Source of the DNA: Streptomyces morookaense
GTDB taxonomy: Bacteria > Actinomycetota > Actinomycetes > Streptomycetales > Streptomycetaceae
Direction of reading: 5' to 3'
DNA: 64,000 bases
Assembly (NCBI RefSeq): GCF_013030945.1
Contig: NZ_JABBXF010000021.1
Location: forward strand, 1-64,000
Shown here: in pieces, positions 1-10,208 of the stretch
How the letters are laid out: the number at the start of each line of letters is the position of its first letter
Position numbering within the stretch: position 1 is the stretch's first letter
Notes under the pieces: model-generated
Database searches by the model: none
What the model was told of the DNA's origin: nothing
What the model saw: the letters and a program-made list of their open reading frames with translations, nothing else
Program-made: the position numbers and the translations under genes

Positions 1-473
1 CGCAGCAGCCGGGCCAGGGCGGCCTCGCCGCGCCGCAGCCAGGCCGCGGCCAGCAGGCCGACCGCGACGTGCGCGGCCAGCAGCAGCCAGGGAGCCGTGC
101 CCGGGTCGGCGCCCCGGGTCAGCGAACGGCCCACGCTGCCGCCCCCGCACAGCAGGGTCCACGCCCCCGGGACGTGGTGGCGCACGGAGCCGTAGCAGGT
201 GTCCTGCCCGGTGCTGAAGAGCGCGCCGGAGGCCAGCTCCAGCGGGACGAGCAGGGCGGCGATGTGCCGGAAGCCGCGCTCGCGGCCCGCCAGCGCGTAG
301 GCGAGCGCGAAGACCCCGGCCGCGGTCAGGGCGACCGTGGGCACGGGCAGCGGCATGCCGGACAGCAGCACGTGCGAGGCGGCGGACACCACGACGCACA
401 GCGCCGTGAACAGCGCTGCGCGCAGTGCCCGCAACCGTGCCGCCGATATGTCCATGAGCATCGAGTCTGTCAT
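1..473 (-). CDS. Multi-pass membrane protein, 3' end cut by the window edge
   Basis: A reverse-strand frame opens with ATG at 473 (MTDSMLMDISAARLRALRAA) and stays open to base 1, giving at least 157 residues. It has several hydrophobic stretches, around residues 18-38, 46-62, 70-85 and 125-145, with Arg-rich ends between them, so it is an integral membrane protein with at least four spans. The C-terminus lies outside the window. No clear ribosome-binding site precedes 473; ATG at 455 is an alternative. The function is unknown to me. It lies just downstream of the DUF2252 gene on the same strand and is in the same frame as that gene's 5' part. Confidence 0.7.
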   Translation of the reverse strand, partial: MTDSMLMDISAARLRALRAALFTALCVVVSAASHVLLSGMPLPVPTVALTAAGVFALAYALAGRERGFRHIAALLVPLELASGALFSTGQDTCYGSVRHHVPGAWTLLCGGGSVGRSLTRGADPGTAPWLLLAAHVAVGLLAAAWLRRGEAALARLL

Positions 474-513
474 GACCGGGGGTAAACCACTGTTAAACCC
501 CCACGTCGGCGCC

Positions 514-1835
514 CTACGCCCCCGGTAGCCGGCCCTTGCGGAGCAGGTCGACGAAGATGCGGTGGTCCGCGAGGGCGCGGGCCGCGGAGTGGTGGGCGAA
601 GTCCGTGAGGAACTCGGGGAAGCCGTCCTCGTCCGCCGCGACGGCCGCGTCGACGGCCCGCTCGGCGGCGAAGGGGACCACCGTCCGCCCGCTGCCGTCC
701 CCGGCCGCCGCGTGCAGGTCGGCCGTGGCCCGGCCCAGGTCGGCCACCAGGGCGTCGAGCTCTTCCGGGCCCGCTGCCTCCGGCCAGTCCAGCGCCACCT
801 CGTACGGCGAGACCTCGGCGACCAGCTGCCCGGCCCCGTCCAGCTCCGTCCACCCGAGCCAGGGGTCGGCGTGCGCCTGGAGGGCGCGCCGGGCGAGCAC
901 CGTGCGGTGGCCCTCGTGGCGGACGTGCTCGCGCAGGGCCGGTCGGCCAGATGCCGGGAGACGGCCGGGGTGCGGCCCGGCCGCATGGAGATCACGACGT
1001 CGTCCTCCAGGGCGTCGCTGCCGCCCTCCAGGAGGATGTCGTGGGCCGTCGGCCCGGCACCGTTGCGACGGCCGACGACGTCCTTGACCCGGTAGGAGTC
1101 GGGCCGGGCGAGGGCGGTGTCGGGCAGCGACTCCAGATAGCCGTCGAAGGCGGCCAGGATCGTGTAGCGGGTGGCGGCGTCCAGCTCGACGGTGTCCTCG
1201 CCGGAGCGGAAGCGACGGTCGAAGTCGCGGATCCGGGTGCGGCCGGCCAGCATCCCGGAGCGGGTCATGGCACGGGCCCGGCGCAGGGTGCCGAGGACGG
1301 GGCCCTCGGCGTTGTCCAGGGTGAGGGCCGGGACCTCCTCATGGCGGGCGCCCGCGGCCAGGGTGTGGATGCGCTCGCGGTAGGCGGCGGCGTAGCGGCG
1401 GACCAGCCCGGAGATCTGCTCGTCGCCGAGTGCCGTGACGCGGCCCTGCAGCGCCAGGGAGGCGGCGAACCGCTTCAGGTCCCAGGTGAACGGGCCGACG
1501 TACGCCTCGTCGAAGCCGGCGGCGCCGAAGACCAGGCGGCCGGTGGCGTCCATGGAGGCGCCGAAGCGCCCGGTGTGCAGGTCGCCGTGGATCCATATCC
1601 TGCCGGTGCGCTCGTCCAGGAACGGGCCGATGCCGTACCCCTCCTTGCCGTGCTCGGGGTCGGCGTGGAAGAGGCCGGGCGTGGCGCGGTGGAAGGCGAG
1701 GACGGAGGCGGCCAGCTTCCGGAACCGGGCCCGGAGGGCGTCGGGGCCGGGGGCGCGCAGGTCCCCGGAAGCGGTGCCGAGGACGGCGAGGATCTCCTCG
1801 CCGCGCTGCGCGGTCCGGTCGTGCTCGAGCGCCAT
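514..1835 (-). pseudogene. DUF2252 family protein, interrupted by a one-base frameshift
   Basis: ATG at 1835 is 8 bases behind AGGAGG. The first ~295 codons give a DUF2252-like protein: IWIHGDLHTGRFGAS, then LVFGAAGFDEAYVGPFTWDL and KRFAAS, the kinase-like core typical of the family. Between about 936 and 948 the meaningful frame changes. The downstream half (ALQAHADPWLGWTELDGAG to RKGRLPGA, stop at 514) is in another frame. Adding one base in the run gcgcagggccgg would restore a single 440-residue protein. As written, the 5' frame misses the stop at 514 and runs into the next gene. This is either a real inactivating deletion or a sequencing error in a GC run. The biochemical role of DUF2252 is unknown. 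Confidence 0.8.
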
Positions 1836-1992
1836 CGCCGGTTCCTCCTGGGTGGTCGTCGGCGGACGGATGTGCTGCCGTCCTCAACGTGCGGGACCGC
1901 CCGTCCGTGCCCGTGGCTGTCAGCGGGTGCCGGTAACCTTCGAAGCTGTCCCCGTCCGCCGTCGCCCACCGCCCGCCGGAGGTTTTCCCGCC

Positions 1993-4900
1993 GTGACCGC
2001 CTCGTCCAGGCCCCCCTTCACGCACCTGCACGTCCACACCCAGTACTCGCTGCTGGACGGTGCCGCGCGGCTCAAGGACATGTTCAAGGCCTGCCAGGAC
2101 ATGGGCATGACGCACATCGCCATGTCCGACCACGGCAACCTGCACGGCGCGTACGACTTCTTCCACCAGGCGAAGAAGGCGGAGATCACCCCGATCATCG
2201 GCATCGAGGCCTACGTGGCCCCCGAGTCGCGGCGCAACAAGCGGCGCATCCAGTGGGGCCAGCCGCACCAGAAGCGCGACGACGTGTCCGGTTCGGGTGG
2301 TTATACGCACAAGACGATCTGGGCGGCGAACAAGACCGGCCTGCACAACCTCTTCCGCCTCTCCTCCGACGCGTACGCCGAGGGCTGGCTGACCAAGTGG
2401 CCGCGGATGGACAAGGAGACCATCGCCCAGTGGTCCGAGGGCCTGATCGCCTCCACCGGCTGCCCGTCCGGCGAGGTGCAGACCCGGCTGCGGCTCGGCC
2501 AGTTCGACGAGGCCGTGCAGGCCGCCAGCGACTACAAGGACATCTTCGGCGAGGGCCGGTACTTCCTGGAGCTGATGGACCACGGCATCGAGATCGAGCG
2601 CCGGGTCCGCGACGGCCTGCTGGAGATCGGCAAGAAGCTGGGCATCCCCCCGCTCGTCACCAACGACTCGCACTACACCTACCCGCACGAGGCCGAGGCG
2701 CACGACGCCCTGCTGTGCATCCAGACCGGCAAGAACCTCTCCGACCCCGACCGCTTCAAGTTCGACGGCACCGGCTACTACCTGAAGTCCACGGAGGAGA
2801 TGTACGCCATCGACTCCTCGGACGCCTGGCAGGAGGGCTGCCGCAACACGCTCCTCGTCGCCGAACAGGTCGACGTCTCGGGCATGTTCGAGAAGCGCGA
2901 CCTGATGCCGAAGTTCGACGTGCCCGAGGGCTACACCGAGGTCACGTGGTTCCAGGAGGAGGTCCGCCGCGGCATGGCCCGGCGCTTCCCCGGCGGCGTC
3001 CCGGAGGACCGGCAGAAGCAGGCCGAGTACGAGATGGACGTCATCATCCAGATGGGGTTCCCGGGCTACTTCCTCGTCGTCGCCGACTTCATCATGTGGG
3101 CCAAGAACAACGGCATCGCGGTCGGCCCCGGCCGTGGTTCCGCGGCCGGTTCGATCGTGGCCTACGCCATGGGCATCACCGACCTCGACCCCATCCCGCA
3201 CGGCCTGATCTTCGAGCGCTTCCTCAACCCCGAGCGCGTCTCCATGCCCGATGTCGACATCGACTTCGACGAGCGCAGGCGCGCCGAGGTGATCCGGTAT
3301 GTGACGGAGAAGTACGGCGCCGACAAGGTCGCCATGATCGGCACCTACGGCACCATCAAGGCCAAGAACGCCATCAAGGACTCCGCCCGCGTCCTCGGCT
3401 ACCCGTACGCCATGGGCGACCGCATCACCAAGGCCATGCCCGCCGACGTCCTCGGCAAGGGCATCCCGCTCTCCGGCATCACCGACCCCGCCCACCCGCG
3501 CTACAGCGAGGCCGGCGAGGTCCGCGGGATGTACGAGAACGAGCCGGACGTGAAGAAGGTCATCGACACCGCGCGCGGCGTCGAGGGCCTGGTGCGGCAG
3601 ATGGGCGTGCACGCCGCAGGCGTGATCATGTCCAGCGAGACGATCACCGACCATGTCCCCGTCTGGGTGCGGCACACCGACGGCGTCACCATCACACAGT
3701 GGGACTACCCGAGTTGCGAGTCGCTCGGCCTGCTGAAGATGGACTTCCTGGGCCTGCGCAACCTGACCATCATGGACGACGCCGTCAAGATGGTGAAGGC
3801 CAACAAGGGGAAGGACATCGATCTCCTGGAGCTGCCGCTCGACGATCCCACGACCTTCGAGCTGCTCCAGCGCGGTGACACCCTCGGCGTCTTCCAGTTC
3901 GACGGCGGGCCCATGCGGTCCCTGCTGCGGCTGATGAAGCCCGACAACTTCGAAGACATCTCCGCCGTGTCCGCCCTGTACCGGCCGGGCCCGATGGGCA
4001 TGAACTCGCACACCAACTACGCGCTCCGCAAGAACGGCCAGCAGGAGATCACGCCGATCCACAAGGAGCTGGAGGAGCCGCTCAAGGAGGTCCTGGACGT
4101 CACCTACGGCCTGATCGTCTACCAGGAGCAGGTGCAGAAGGCCGCCCAGATCGTCGCCGGGTACTCGCTCGGCGAGGCCGACATCCTCCGCCGCGTCATG
4201 GGCAAGAAGAAGCCCGACGAGCTGGCGAAGAACTTCACCATCTTCCAGAGCGGCGCCCGCAAGAACGGCTACAGCGACGAGGCCATCCAGGCCCTGTGGG
4301 ACGTGCTGGTCCCCTTCGCCGGCTACGCGTTCAACAAGGCCCACTCGGCCGCGTACGGACTCGTCTCGTACTGGACCGCCTACCTCAAGGCCAACTACCC
4401 GGCCGAGTACATGTCCGCGCTCCTCACCTCGGTGCGCGACGACAAGGACAAGTCGGCGATCTACCTCAACGAGTGCCGCCGCATGGGCATCAAGGTGCTC
4501 CCGCCGAACGTCAACGAGTCCCAGGCGAACTTCGCCGCCCAGGGCGACGACGTGATCCTCTTCGGCCTCACCGCCGTCCGCAACGTCGGCCAGAACGTGG
4601 TGGATTCGATCATCCGCTGCCGCAAGTCCAAGGGGAAGTACACCTCGTTCCCCGACTTCCTGGACAAGGTCGAGGCGGTCGTCTGCAACAAGCGCACCGT
4701 CGAATCACTGATCAAGGCCGGTGCCTTCGACGAGATGGGGCACACCCGCAAGGGCCTCACCGCGCACTACGAGCCGATGATCGACAATGTGGTCGCGGTC
4801 AAGCGCAAGGAGGCCGAGGGCCAGTTCGATCTCTTCGGCGGCATGGGCGACGACAGCGCAGACGACGGGCCGGGCTTCGGCCTGGACGTGGAGTTCTCCG

Positions 4901-5544
4901 ACGTGGAGTGGGAGAAGGCCTATCTGCTCGCGCAGGAGCGCGAGATGCTCGGCCTCTACGTCTCGGACCACCCCCTCTTCGGCATCGAGCACGTCCTCAA
5001 CGACAAGGCCGACGCCGCCATCTCCCAGCTGACCGGCGGCGAGCACGCCGACGGCGCGATCGTGACGATCGGCGGCATCATCTCGGGCCTGCAGCGCAAG
5101 ATGACCAAGCAGGGCAACGCCTGGGCCATCGCCACCGTCGAGGACCTGGCGGGTTCCATCGACTGCATGTTCTTCCCCGCCACCTACCAGCTGGTCTCCA
5201 CCCAGCTCGTCGAGGACGCCGTCGTCTTCGTCAAGGGCCGGCTCGACAAGCGCGAGGACATTCCGCGGCTGGTCGCGATGGAGCTGATGGTCCCCGACCT
5301 GTCCAACGCGGGCACCAACGCACCCGTGATCATCTCCATCCCCACCGTGAAGGTCACCCCGCCGATGGTCGAGCGCCTCGGCCAGGTGCTCACCCACCAC
5401 CGTGGCTCCACCGAGGTGCGCATCAAGCTCCAGGGTCCTCGCAAGACGACGGTGCTCCGGCTCGACCGGCACCGGGTGACGCCCGACCCGGCGCTCTTCG
5501 GCGACCTGAAGCAACTCCTCGGCCCGTCCTGCCTGGCCGGCTGA
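1993..5544 (+). CDS. dnaE: DNA polymerase III subunit alpha (replicative polymerase)
   Basis: This 1183-residue protein is the catalytic subunit of the chromosomal replicase. GTG at 1993 follows GGAGG by 11 bases and gives the normal family length, whereas the frame open further upstream runs antisense through the DUF2252 gene. An N-terminal PHP domain starts with THLHVHTQYSLLDG at residues 10-23. The palm catalytic aspartates are in MPDVDIDFDE (about 420-424), with the third in LLKMDFLGLRNL (about 584). The finger and helix-hairpin-helix region follows. An OB fold (IVTIGGIISGLQRKMTKQG, about 1022 onward) lies near the C-terminus. A strong terminator follows at once. This is DnaE1 type, lacking the exonuclease insertion of PolC. 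Confidence 0.98.
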   Translation: MTASSRPPFTHLHVHTQYSLLDGAARLKDMFKACQDMGMTHIAMSDHGNLHGAYDFFHQAKKAEITPIIGIEAYVAPESRRNKRRIQWGQPHQKRDDVSGSGGYTHKTIWAANKTGLHNLFRLSSDAYAEGWLTKWPRMDKETIAQWSEGLIASTGCPSGEVQTRLRLGQFDEAVQAASDYKDIFGEGRYFLELMDHGIEIERRVRDGLLEIGKKLGIPPLVTNDSHYTYPHEAEAHDALLCIQTGKNLSDPDRFKFDGTGYYLKSTEEMYAIDSSDAWQEGCRNTLLVAEQVDVSGMFEKRDLMPKFDVPEGYTEVTWFQEEVRRGMARRFPGGVPEDRQKQAEYEMDVIIQMGFPGYFLVVADFIMWAKNNGIAVGPGRGSAAGSIVAYAMGITDLDPIPHGLIFERFLNPERVSMPDVDIDFDERRRAEVIRYVTEKYGADKVAMIGTYGTIKAKNAIKDSARVLGYPYAMGDRITKAMPADVLGKGIPLSGITDPAHPRYSEAGEVRGMYENEPDVKKVIDTARGVEGLVRQMGVHAAGVIMSSETITDHVPVWVRHTDGVTITQWDYPSCESLGLLKMDFLGLRNLTIMDDAVKMVKANKGKDIDLLELPLDDPTTFELLQRGDTLGVFQFDGGPMRSLLRLMKPDNFEDISAVSALYRPGPMGMNSHTNYALRKNGQQEITPIHKELEEPLKEVLDVTYGLIVYQEQVQKAAQIVAGYSLGEADILRRVMGKKKPDELAKNFTIFQSGARKNGYSDEAIQALWDVLVPFAGYAFNKAHSAAYGLVSYWTAYLKANYPAEYMSALLTSVRDDKDKSAIYLNECRRMGIKVLPPNVNESQANFAAQGDDVILFGLTAVRNVGQNVVDSIIRCRKSKGKYTSFPDFLDKVEAVVCNKRTVESLIKAGAFDEMGHTRKGLTAHYEPMIDNVVAVKRKEAEGQFDLFGGMGDDSADDGPGFGLDVEFSDVEWEKAYLLAQEREMLGLYVSDHPLFGIEHVLNDKADAAISQLTGGEHADGAIVTIGGIISGLQRKMTKQGNAWAIATVEDLAGSIDCMFFPATYQLVSTQLVEDAVVFVKGRLDKREDIPRLVAMELMVPDLSNAGTNAPVIISIPTVKVTPPMVERLGQVLTHHRGSTEVRIKLQGPRKTTVLRLDRHRVTPDPALFGDLKQLLGPSCLAG

Positions 5545-5561
5545 GGCACGGTCCTGCAGCG

Positions 5562-5598
5562 TGAGGGGCGCGCCCGCCGACCGCGGGCGCGCCCCTCA
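5562..5598. terminator. Strong bidirectional terminator after dnaE
   Basis: A perfect 16-bp stem (5562-5577 with 5583-5598) closes a 5-base loop (cgacc). It lies between the stop of dnaE and the stop of the convergent small gene, so it can end transcription from both sides. Confidence 0.85.
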
Positions 5599-5616
5599 AA
5601 CGCACCGAAGCGCCGG

Positions 5617-5790
5617 TCAGTTGTGGCCGAACTTCTTCTGCTTGCCCTTACGGGCCAGGTCGCCCGGGGTCACCTGGCTCTGCCGCTGCGCGGACTGCGC
5701 CTCGATGGAGGACCTCTGTGCCTCCTGAGCGCTCTTTTCGGACGATTGGGCCTGCTGCCGGGACCGGTCCTGTTTCTTGTTCTTGGCCAT
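5617..5790 (-). CDS. Small hydrophilic protein
   Basis: ATG at 5790 is preceded by GGAGG at 9 bases and encodes 57 residues beginning MAKNKKQDRSRQQ and ending KGKQKKFGHN. The protein is almost all charged and polar (Gln, Ser, Lys, Arg) with no hydrophobic segment, so it is probably disordered and cytosolic. An upstream in-frame ATG would add 23 Arg-rich residues, but only 5790 has a good ribosome-binding site. Streptomyces genomes commonly label such genes small hydrophilic protein. The function is unknown. It converges on dnaE across a shared terminator. Confidence 0.75.
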   Translation of the reverse strand: MAKNKKQDRSRQQAQSSEKSAQEAQRSSIEAQSAQRQSQVTPGDLARKGKQKKFGHN

Positions 5791-6061
5791 GCCGGTATGC
5801 CTCCGCATCGGGGTGACCCCCCTTTCGCACACCCTTGCACGCGCCGGCGAACCGCGCATTTCGGGTAATTACCATGAGTGATAGGGATACTTGCCGGCTG
5901 TTGCCCGTATCCGCCACGCCGATGATCCAGTTCGGACTGATAACCCCCGCGCGGTCGGGCAGACTCCAGGGAAAGCCGAAAGCCCGGAGCGCCGGGGCAC
6001 CACTGTGCCGGGGGACGACCGTGCTGCCGGCCGGCCCCGAACTCATGGAGAGAGGTGGACC

Positions 6062-7342
6062 GTGGACCGCTGCGTCGTCCTGGTCGACGCCGGCTATCTG
6101 CTGGGCGCCGCCGCGAGCCTGCTGGCCGGGGAGCCCGCCCGGTCGCGCATCACGGTCGACCACGCAACGCTCATCCAGGGCCTGCGTGAACGCGCCGAGG
6201 CCGACACCGAGCGCCCGTTGCTGCGCATCTACTGGTTCGACGGCGCACCCGACCGGGTGCCGCAGCCCGAGCACCGCCGGCTGCGCGTCATGCCGCGCGT
6301 CACCGTCCGGCTCGGCGCCCTGACCCGCAGCGACGGCCGCTGGGCGCAGAAGGGCGTGGACGCGGCCATGCACGCCGAACTCACCGAACTCGCCCGCAAC
6401 CGGGCCTGTTCCGACATCGTGCTCGTCACCGGCGACGGCGACCTGCTGCCCGGCCTGATGTCCGCCAAGGAACACGGCGTCGCCGTCCATCTGTGGGCCG
6501 TCCAGGCCGCCGACGGCGACTACAACCAGTCCGAGGACCTCGTCGCCGAGGCCGACGAGCGGCGGGTGCTCGACCGCACCTGGATCACCCGGGCGGTCCG
6601 CGCCAAGGAACTCACCGGTCCCTGCGCGCCGCAGCCCGCCCCCCGGCCCGAGATCGCGGCCATCCTCTCCGCCCCGCTCCCCGAGAGTGCGACGGCCGCG
6701 GCCGCCGCGGCCGCCCGCAACGGGGACTCCGGGACCGACACGGCCAACGGCTCCCGGCCGGCCGCGGCGGCGGCCGCCACCGAGCGCACGGGCGACACGC
6801 CCGGCGGCCGCGGGGTGCCCACGCCGAAGGACCTCGCGAGCCTCGGCCGCGGCCCCGCGGCCCAGACCAACGGGCAGCCGCCCGCCGTGAGCACCGGGGC
6901 CTCGCCCAATGCGACCCTGCGCTGGTCGTCCGACAAGGGCTGGGTCGAGCGGGGCGGCGGCACGGGCAACGGCCTGGGGGAGACCCCCGAGACCGCCTCC
7001 CTGCCCACGCTGGCCCAGCTCACCAGTGCGGAGCAGCGCTGGGCCGACCGCGAGGAGGACATCACCACCGTCGGCGGCGACCCCTTCGAGGTCGGCCAGG
7101 TCTTCGCCCGACGCTGGACCGAGCGCATCACGGACTCCGTCCACCTCCAGCACCTGTCGACGGAATACCCCCGCATTCCGCACCGCATCGACGGCGAGCT
7201 GCTGCGGTACGCGGCCCGCTTCGGCCTGCTGGCGCACAAGGACGACCAGATCGACGAACACGACCGCTACGCGATTCGCGCCGGGTTCTGGCGCGAGATC
7301 GACGCGAGGACCGCGGCGGAGCACGCGCCGGCGGGCGATTAG
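6062..7342 (+). CDS. NYN-domain (PIN-like nuclease fold) protein
   Basis: GTG at 6062 follows GGAGAGAGG and gives 426 residues. The first ~150 form an NYN domain, a PIN-like fold usually linked to RNA cleavage. Acidic positions expected for metal binding are visible in CVVLVDAGYLLG (Asp 9), KGVDAAMHAEL (about 100) and VLVTGDGDLLPG (about 123-128). A low-complexity Ala/Gly/Pro linker spans about 205-310. A conserved C-terminal region (PRIPHRIDGELLRYAARFGL to RAGFWREID) looks like a small helical or winged-helix module. The RNA target and any partner are unknown. The gene stands alone, followed by an inverted-repeat terminator. Confidence 0.85.
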   Translation: MDRCVVLVDAGYLLGAAASLLAGEPARSRITVDHATLIQGLRERAEADTERPLLRIYWFDGAPDRVPQPEHRRLRVMPRVTVRLGALTRSDGRWAQKGVDAAMHAELTELARNRACSDIVLVTGDGDLLPGLMSAKEHGVAVHLWAVQAADGDYNQSEDLVAEADERRVLDRTWITRAVRAKELTGPCAPQPAPRPEIAAILSAPLPESATAAAAAAARNGDSGTDTANGSRPAAAAAATERTGDTPGGRGVPTPKDLASLGRGPAAQTNGQPPAVSTGASPNATLRWSSDKGWVERGGGTGNGLGETPETASLPTLAQLTSAEQRWADREEDITTVGGDPFEVGQVFARRWTERITDSVHLQHLSTEYPRIPHRIDGELLRYAARFGLLAHKDDQIDEHDRYAIRAGFWREIDARTAAEHAPAGD

Positions 7343-7366
7343 CTCCGCTGGGTGCGGTTCTTCGGC

Positions 7367-7462
7367 TGCGGGTTGTTCGGGGCTGGTCGCGCAGTTCCCT
7401 GCGGTTACCCCGTGCCCCATAGGGGCGCGGGGAACTGCGCGACCAGCCACGAACAACCCGCA
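7367..7462. repeat. Long inverted repeat, full copy of the recurrent element
   Basis: Arms 7367-7399 and 7430-7462 (33 bp each) are complementary with a single mismatch. The 30-base loop contains a further short GC stem. The core GGTCGCGCAGTTCCC / GGGAACTGCGCGACC recurs near 20060, 52485, 57585 and 60155. The position after the NYN gene stop suggests a terminator role here. Confidence 0.85.
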
Positions 7463-7531
7463 CCTTCTCGACGGGCCGGGGCGCAGCCCCCATGGCGAGC
7501 CGCGCCGCCGAGGCGCGTAACCTCATAGCTC

Positions 7532-8547
<1,016 letters not shown>

Positions 8548-8551
<4 letters not shown>

Positions 8552-9384
8552 GCGCTGTGACCACCGGGGTGGTGCCGGGGCAGAGCCGCGAGCGCGGCGA
8601 CACCCGGGCCCGGGCCGGGGACGGCGAGGCGGCACCGCTCGGCCCGCGGGCCCGGCTGCTGCCCGCGCTGGCCGCGGTCTACCGCGCACAGCTGTCGCGC
8701 GCCCGCATCGCGCGGATACCGCTGCTGTTCGTGGCGACCTTCCAGTCGGTCGGCATCATGATCCTGATGCGCGGCGTCGTGGACGGCGGGGACGCGGCGC
8801 GGGCCGTCGTGTCCGGCTCCAGCGTGCTGGTCGTGGCGTTCGTCGCGCTCAACCTCCTGGCCCAGTACTTCGGACAGCTGCGCGCCGGCGGCGGGCTCGA
8901 CCACTACGCGACGCTGCCGGTGCCGCCCGCCGCGGTGGTGCTCGGCGCGGCGGGCGCGTACGCGTCCTTCACGGTGCCCGGCACGGCCGTCACGGCCGTC
9001 GTGGGCAGCGTGCTGTTCAAGCTGCCACTGGGGCACCTGTGGGTGCTGGCCGCGGTGATCCCGCTCGCCGGGGCCGCGCTCTCCGGGCTCGGCGCGGCGC
9101 TCGGACTGCTCGCGCCGCGCCAGGAACTGGCCACGCTGGCCGGCCAGTTGGGCATGTCCGCGGCGCTGCTGCTGGGCGTGCTGCCGGCCTCGCACATGCC
9201 GGCGCCGGTCGCCCTCGCACGGGATCTGCTGCCCTCCACCTACGGGGTGGAGGCGCTGGCCCGCAGCTTCGACGCGCACCCCGACTGGCTGCTGGTCGCC
9301 GCCGACCTCGGGGTCTGCGCGGCCGTCGGCGTGGCGTCGCTGGCCGCGGCCACCTGGGCCTTCCGCCGGGCGGCGGTGCGGTGA
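8548..9384 (+). CDS. ABC-2 type transporter permease
   Basis: This 278-residue membrane protein overlaps the ATPase gene by four bases (ATGA) and is its partner. After a charged N-terminus of ~45 residues it shows about six hydrophobic spans, starting near IPLLFVATFQSVGIMILM and ending in a C-terminal span before AFRRAAVR. A conserved cytoplasmic-type segment (YFGQLRAGGGLDHYATLPVP) matches ABC-2 family permeases. The transported compound is unknown. Confidence 0.9.
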
Positions 9385-9419
9385 CGCGCCGCACCGCGCC
9401 GGCCTGGCACGATGACGGG

Positions 9420-10016
9420 GTGACCGCATCGCTTTCCCCGCACGACCCGCCCGCCGTTCCCGAGGGACCGCAGCCCGCTCCCGCCCCCGCGCACGACCTG
9501 CGCACCGAGGTGCGCCAGTCCGCCGTGATCCTCGCGGCCGTGACGGTGTCCGGGCTGCTGCTGGGGCTGCTGTGGCTGTGGCTGGCGCCGCGGGTGCCGC
9601 TGATCTCGGACGGCAAGGCGGTGTACCTGCGCAATTCGGAGGGCGAGCAGGCCATCGGCGCGGACGGCGTCTTCGCCTTCCTCGGGCTGGGCTTCGGCGC
9701 GGTGGGCGCGGCGCTGGTGTTCTGGTTCCGCCGGAGCGGCGGCATCGCCGTCGTGCTGGGCCTGGCGGTGGGCTCGCTGCTGGCCTCGCTGATCGGCTGG
9801 CGGCTGGGGGTCTGGCTGGGGCCGACGTCGGACGTGGCCGCGCACGCGCGGGCCGTGGGCAAGGGGGTCGTCTTCGACGGCCCGCTGAAGCTGGGGGCCA
9901 AGGGCACTTTGCTGGCGTGGCCCTTGGCCGCGATGGCGGTTCATCTCGGGCTCACCGCGCTGTTCGGGCCGCGCGATCCGGAGCCGGTGCCGCACTGGCC
10001 GGCGGCGGAGGCCTAG
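9420..10016 (+). CDS. DUF2567 family membrane protein
   Basis: GTG at 9420 starts a 198-residue protein with a Pro-rich N-terminus and four probable membrane spans (for example VILAAVTVSGLLLGLLWLWL and IAVVLGLAVGSLLASLIGW). A polar stretch, ISDGKAVYLRNSEGEQAIG, lies between spans 1 and 2. This matches the actinobacterial DUF2567 family, whose function is not known. It begins 36 bases after the permease gene and is probably expressed with or just after it. An ATG at 9412 is not usable because its frame stops after three codons. Confidence 0.8.
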   Translation: MTASLSPHDPPAVPEGPQPAPAPAHDLRTEVRQSAVILAAVTVSGLLLGLLWLWLAPRVPLISDGKAVYLRNSEGEQAIGADGVFAFLGLGFGAVGAALVFWFRRSGGIAVVLGLAVGSLLASLIGWRLGVWLGPTSDVAAHARAVGKGVVFDGPLKLGAKGTLLAWPLAAMAVHLGLTALFGPRDPEPVPHWPAAEA

Positions 10017-10078
10017 CGCCCCTTACGGGGCGCGGCTGTCGGGGCGCCTTACGGGGCGCCCCGACGGGGCGCGGCCCC
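10016..10078. terminator. Cluster of GC hairpins between convergent genes
   Basis: GCGCCCC-ttac-GGGGCGC (10016-10033) is followed by overlapping GGGGCGCC repeats to about 10075. They sit between the convergent DUF2567 and bL37 stops and probably terminate both transcripts. Confidence 0.65.
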
Positions 10079-10153
10079 CTACGCCGGCCGCCGCCCGTGG
10101 TTGGCGCGCCCCTTCTTCAGGCGCCACCTCCGCTTGCGCGTGCGCTTCGACAT
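10079..10153 (-). CDS. Ribosomal protein bL37 (24 residues)
   Basis: A very short frame from ATG at 10153 to TAG at 10079 encodes 24 residues. It begins MSKRTRKRRWRLKKG, ends RANHGRRPA and is extremely basic. Size, charge and the C-terminal ANHG-R-P motif match actinobacterial large-subunit protein bL37, known from mycobacterial ribosome structures. AGGAGG lies 8 bases before ATG 10153 but abuts the upstream in-frame ATG at 10159, so 10153 is the start. It lies 55 bases upstream of the ybaK stop on the same strand. The call rests on remembered family features, not on an alignment. Confidence 0.78.
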   Translation of the reverse strand: MSKRTRKRRWRLKKGRANHGRRPA

Positions 10154-10208
10154 GGACATCCCCTCCTCACCCTCGGTCGTAGCCGAGCGCAGCGGAACCG
10201 TCCAGGGC

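Noticed and set aside
951..3878. A 975-codon plus-strand frame overlapping the start of dnaE
   Set aside because: It is Arg/Ala/Gly-rich out-of-frame sequence; the true dnaE frame carries all conserved motifs.
1339..4344. A 1001-codon open frame on the minus strand across dnaE and DUF2252
   Set aside because: It is a GC-driven shadow of dnaE. The lower part is a wrong frame of the DUF2252 gene.
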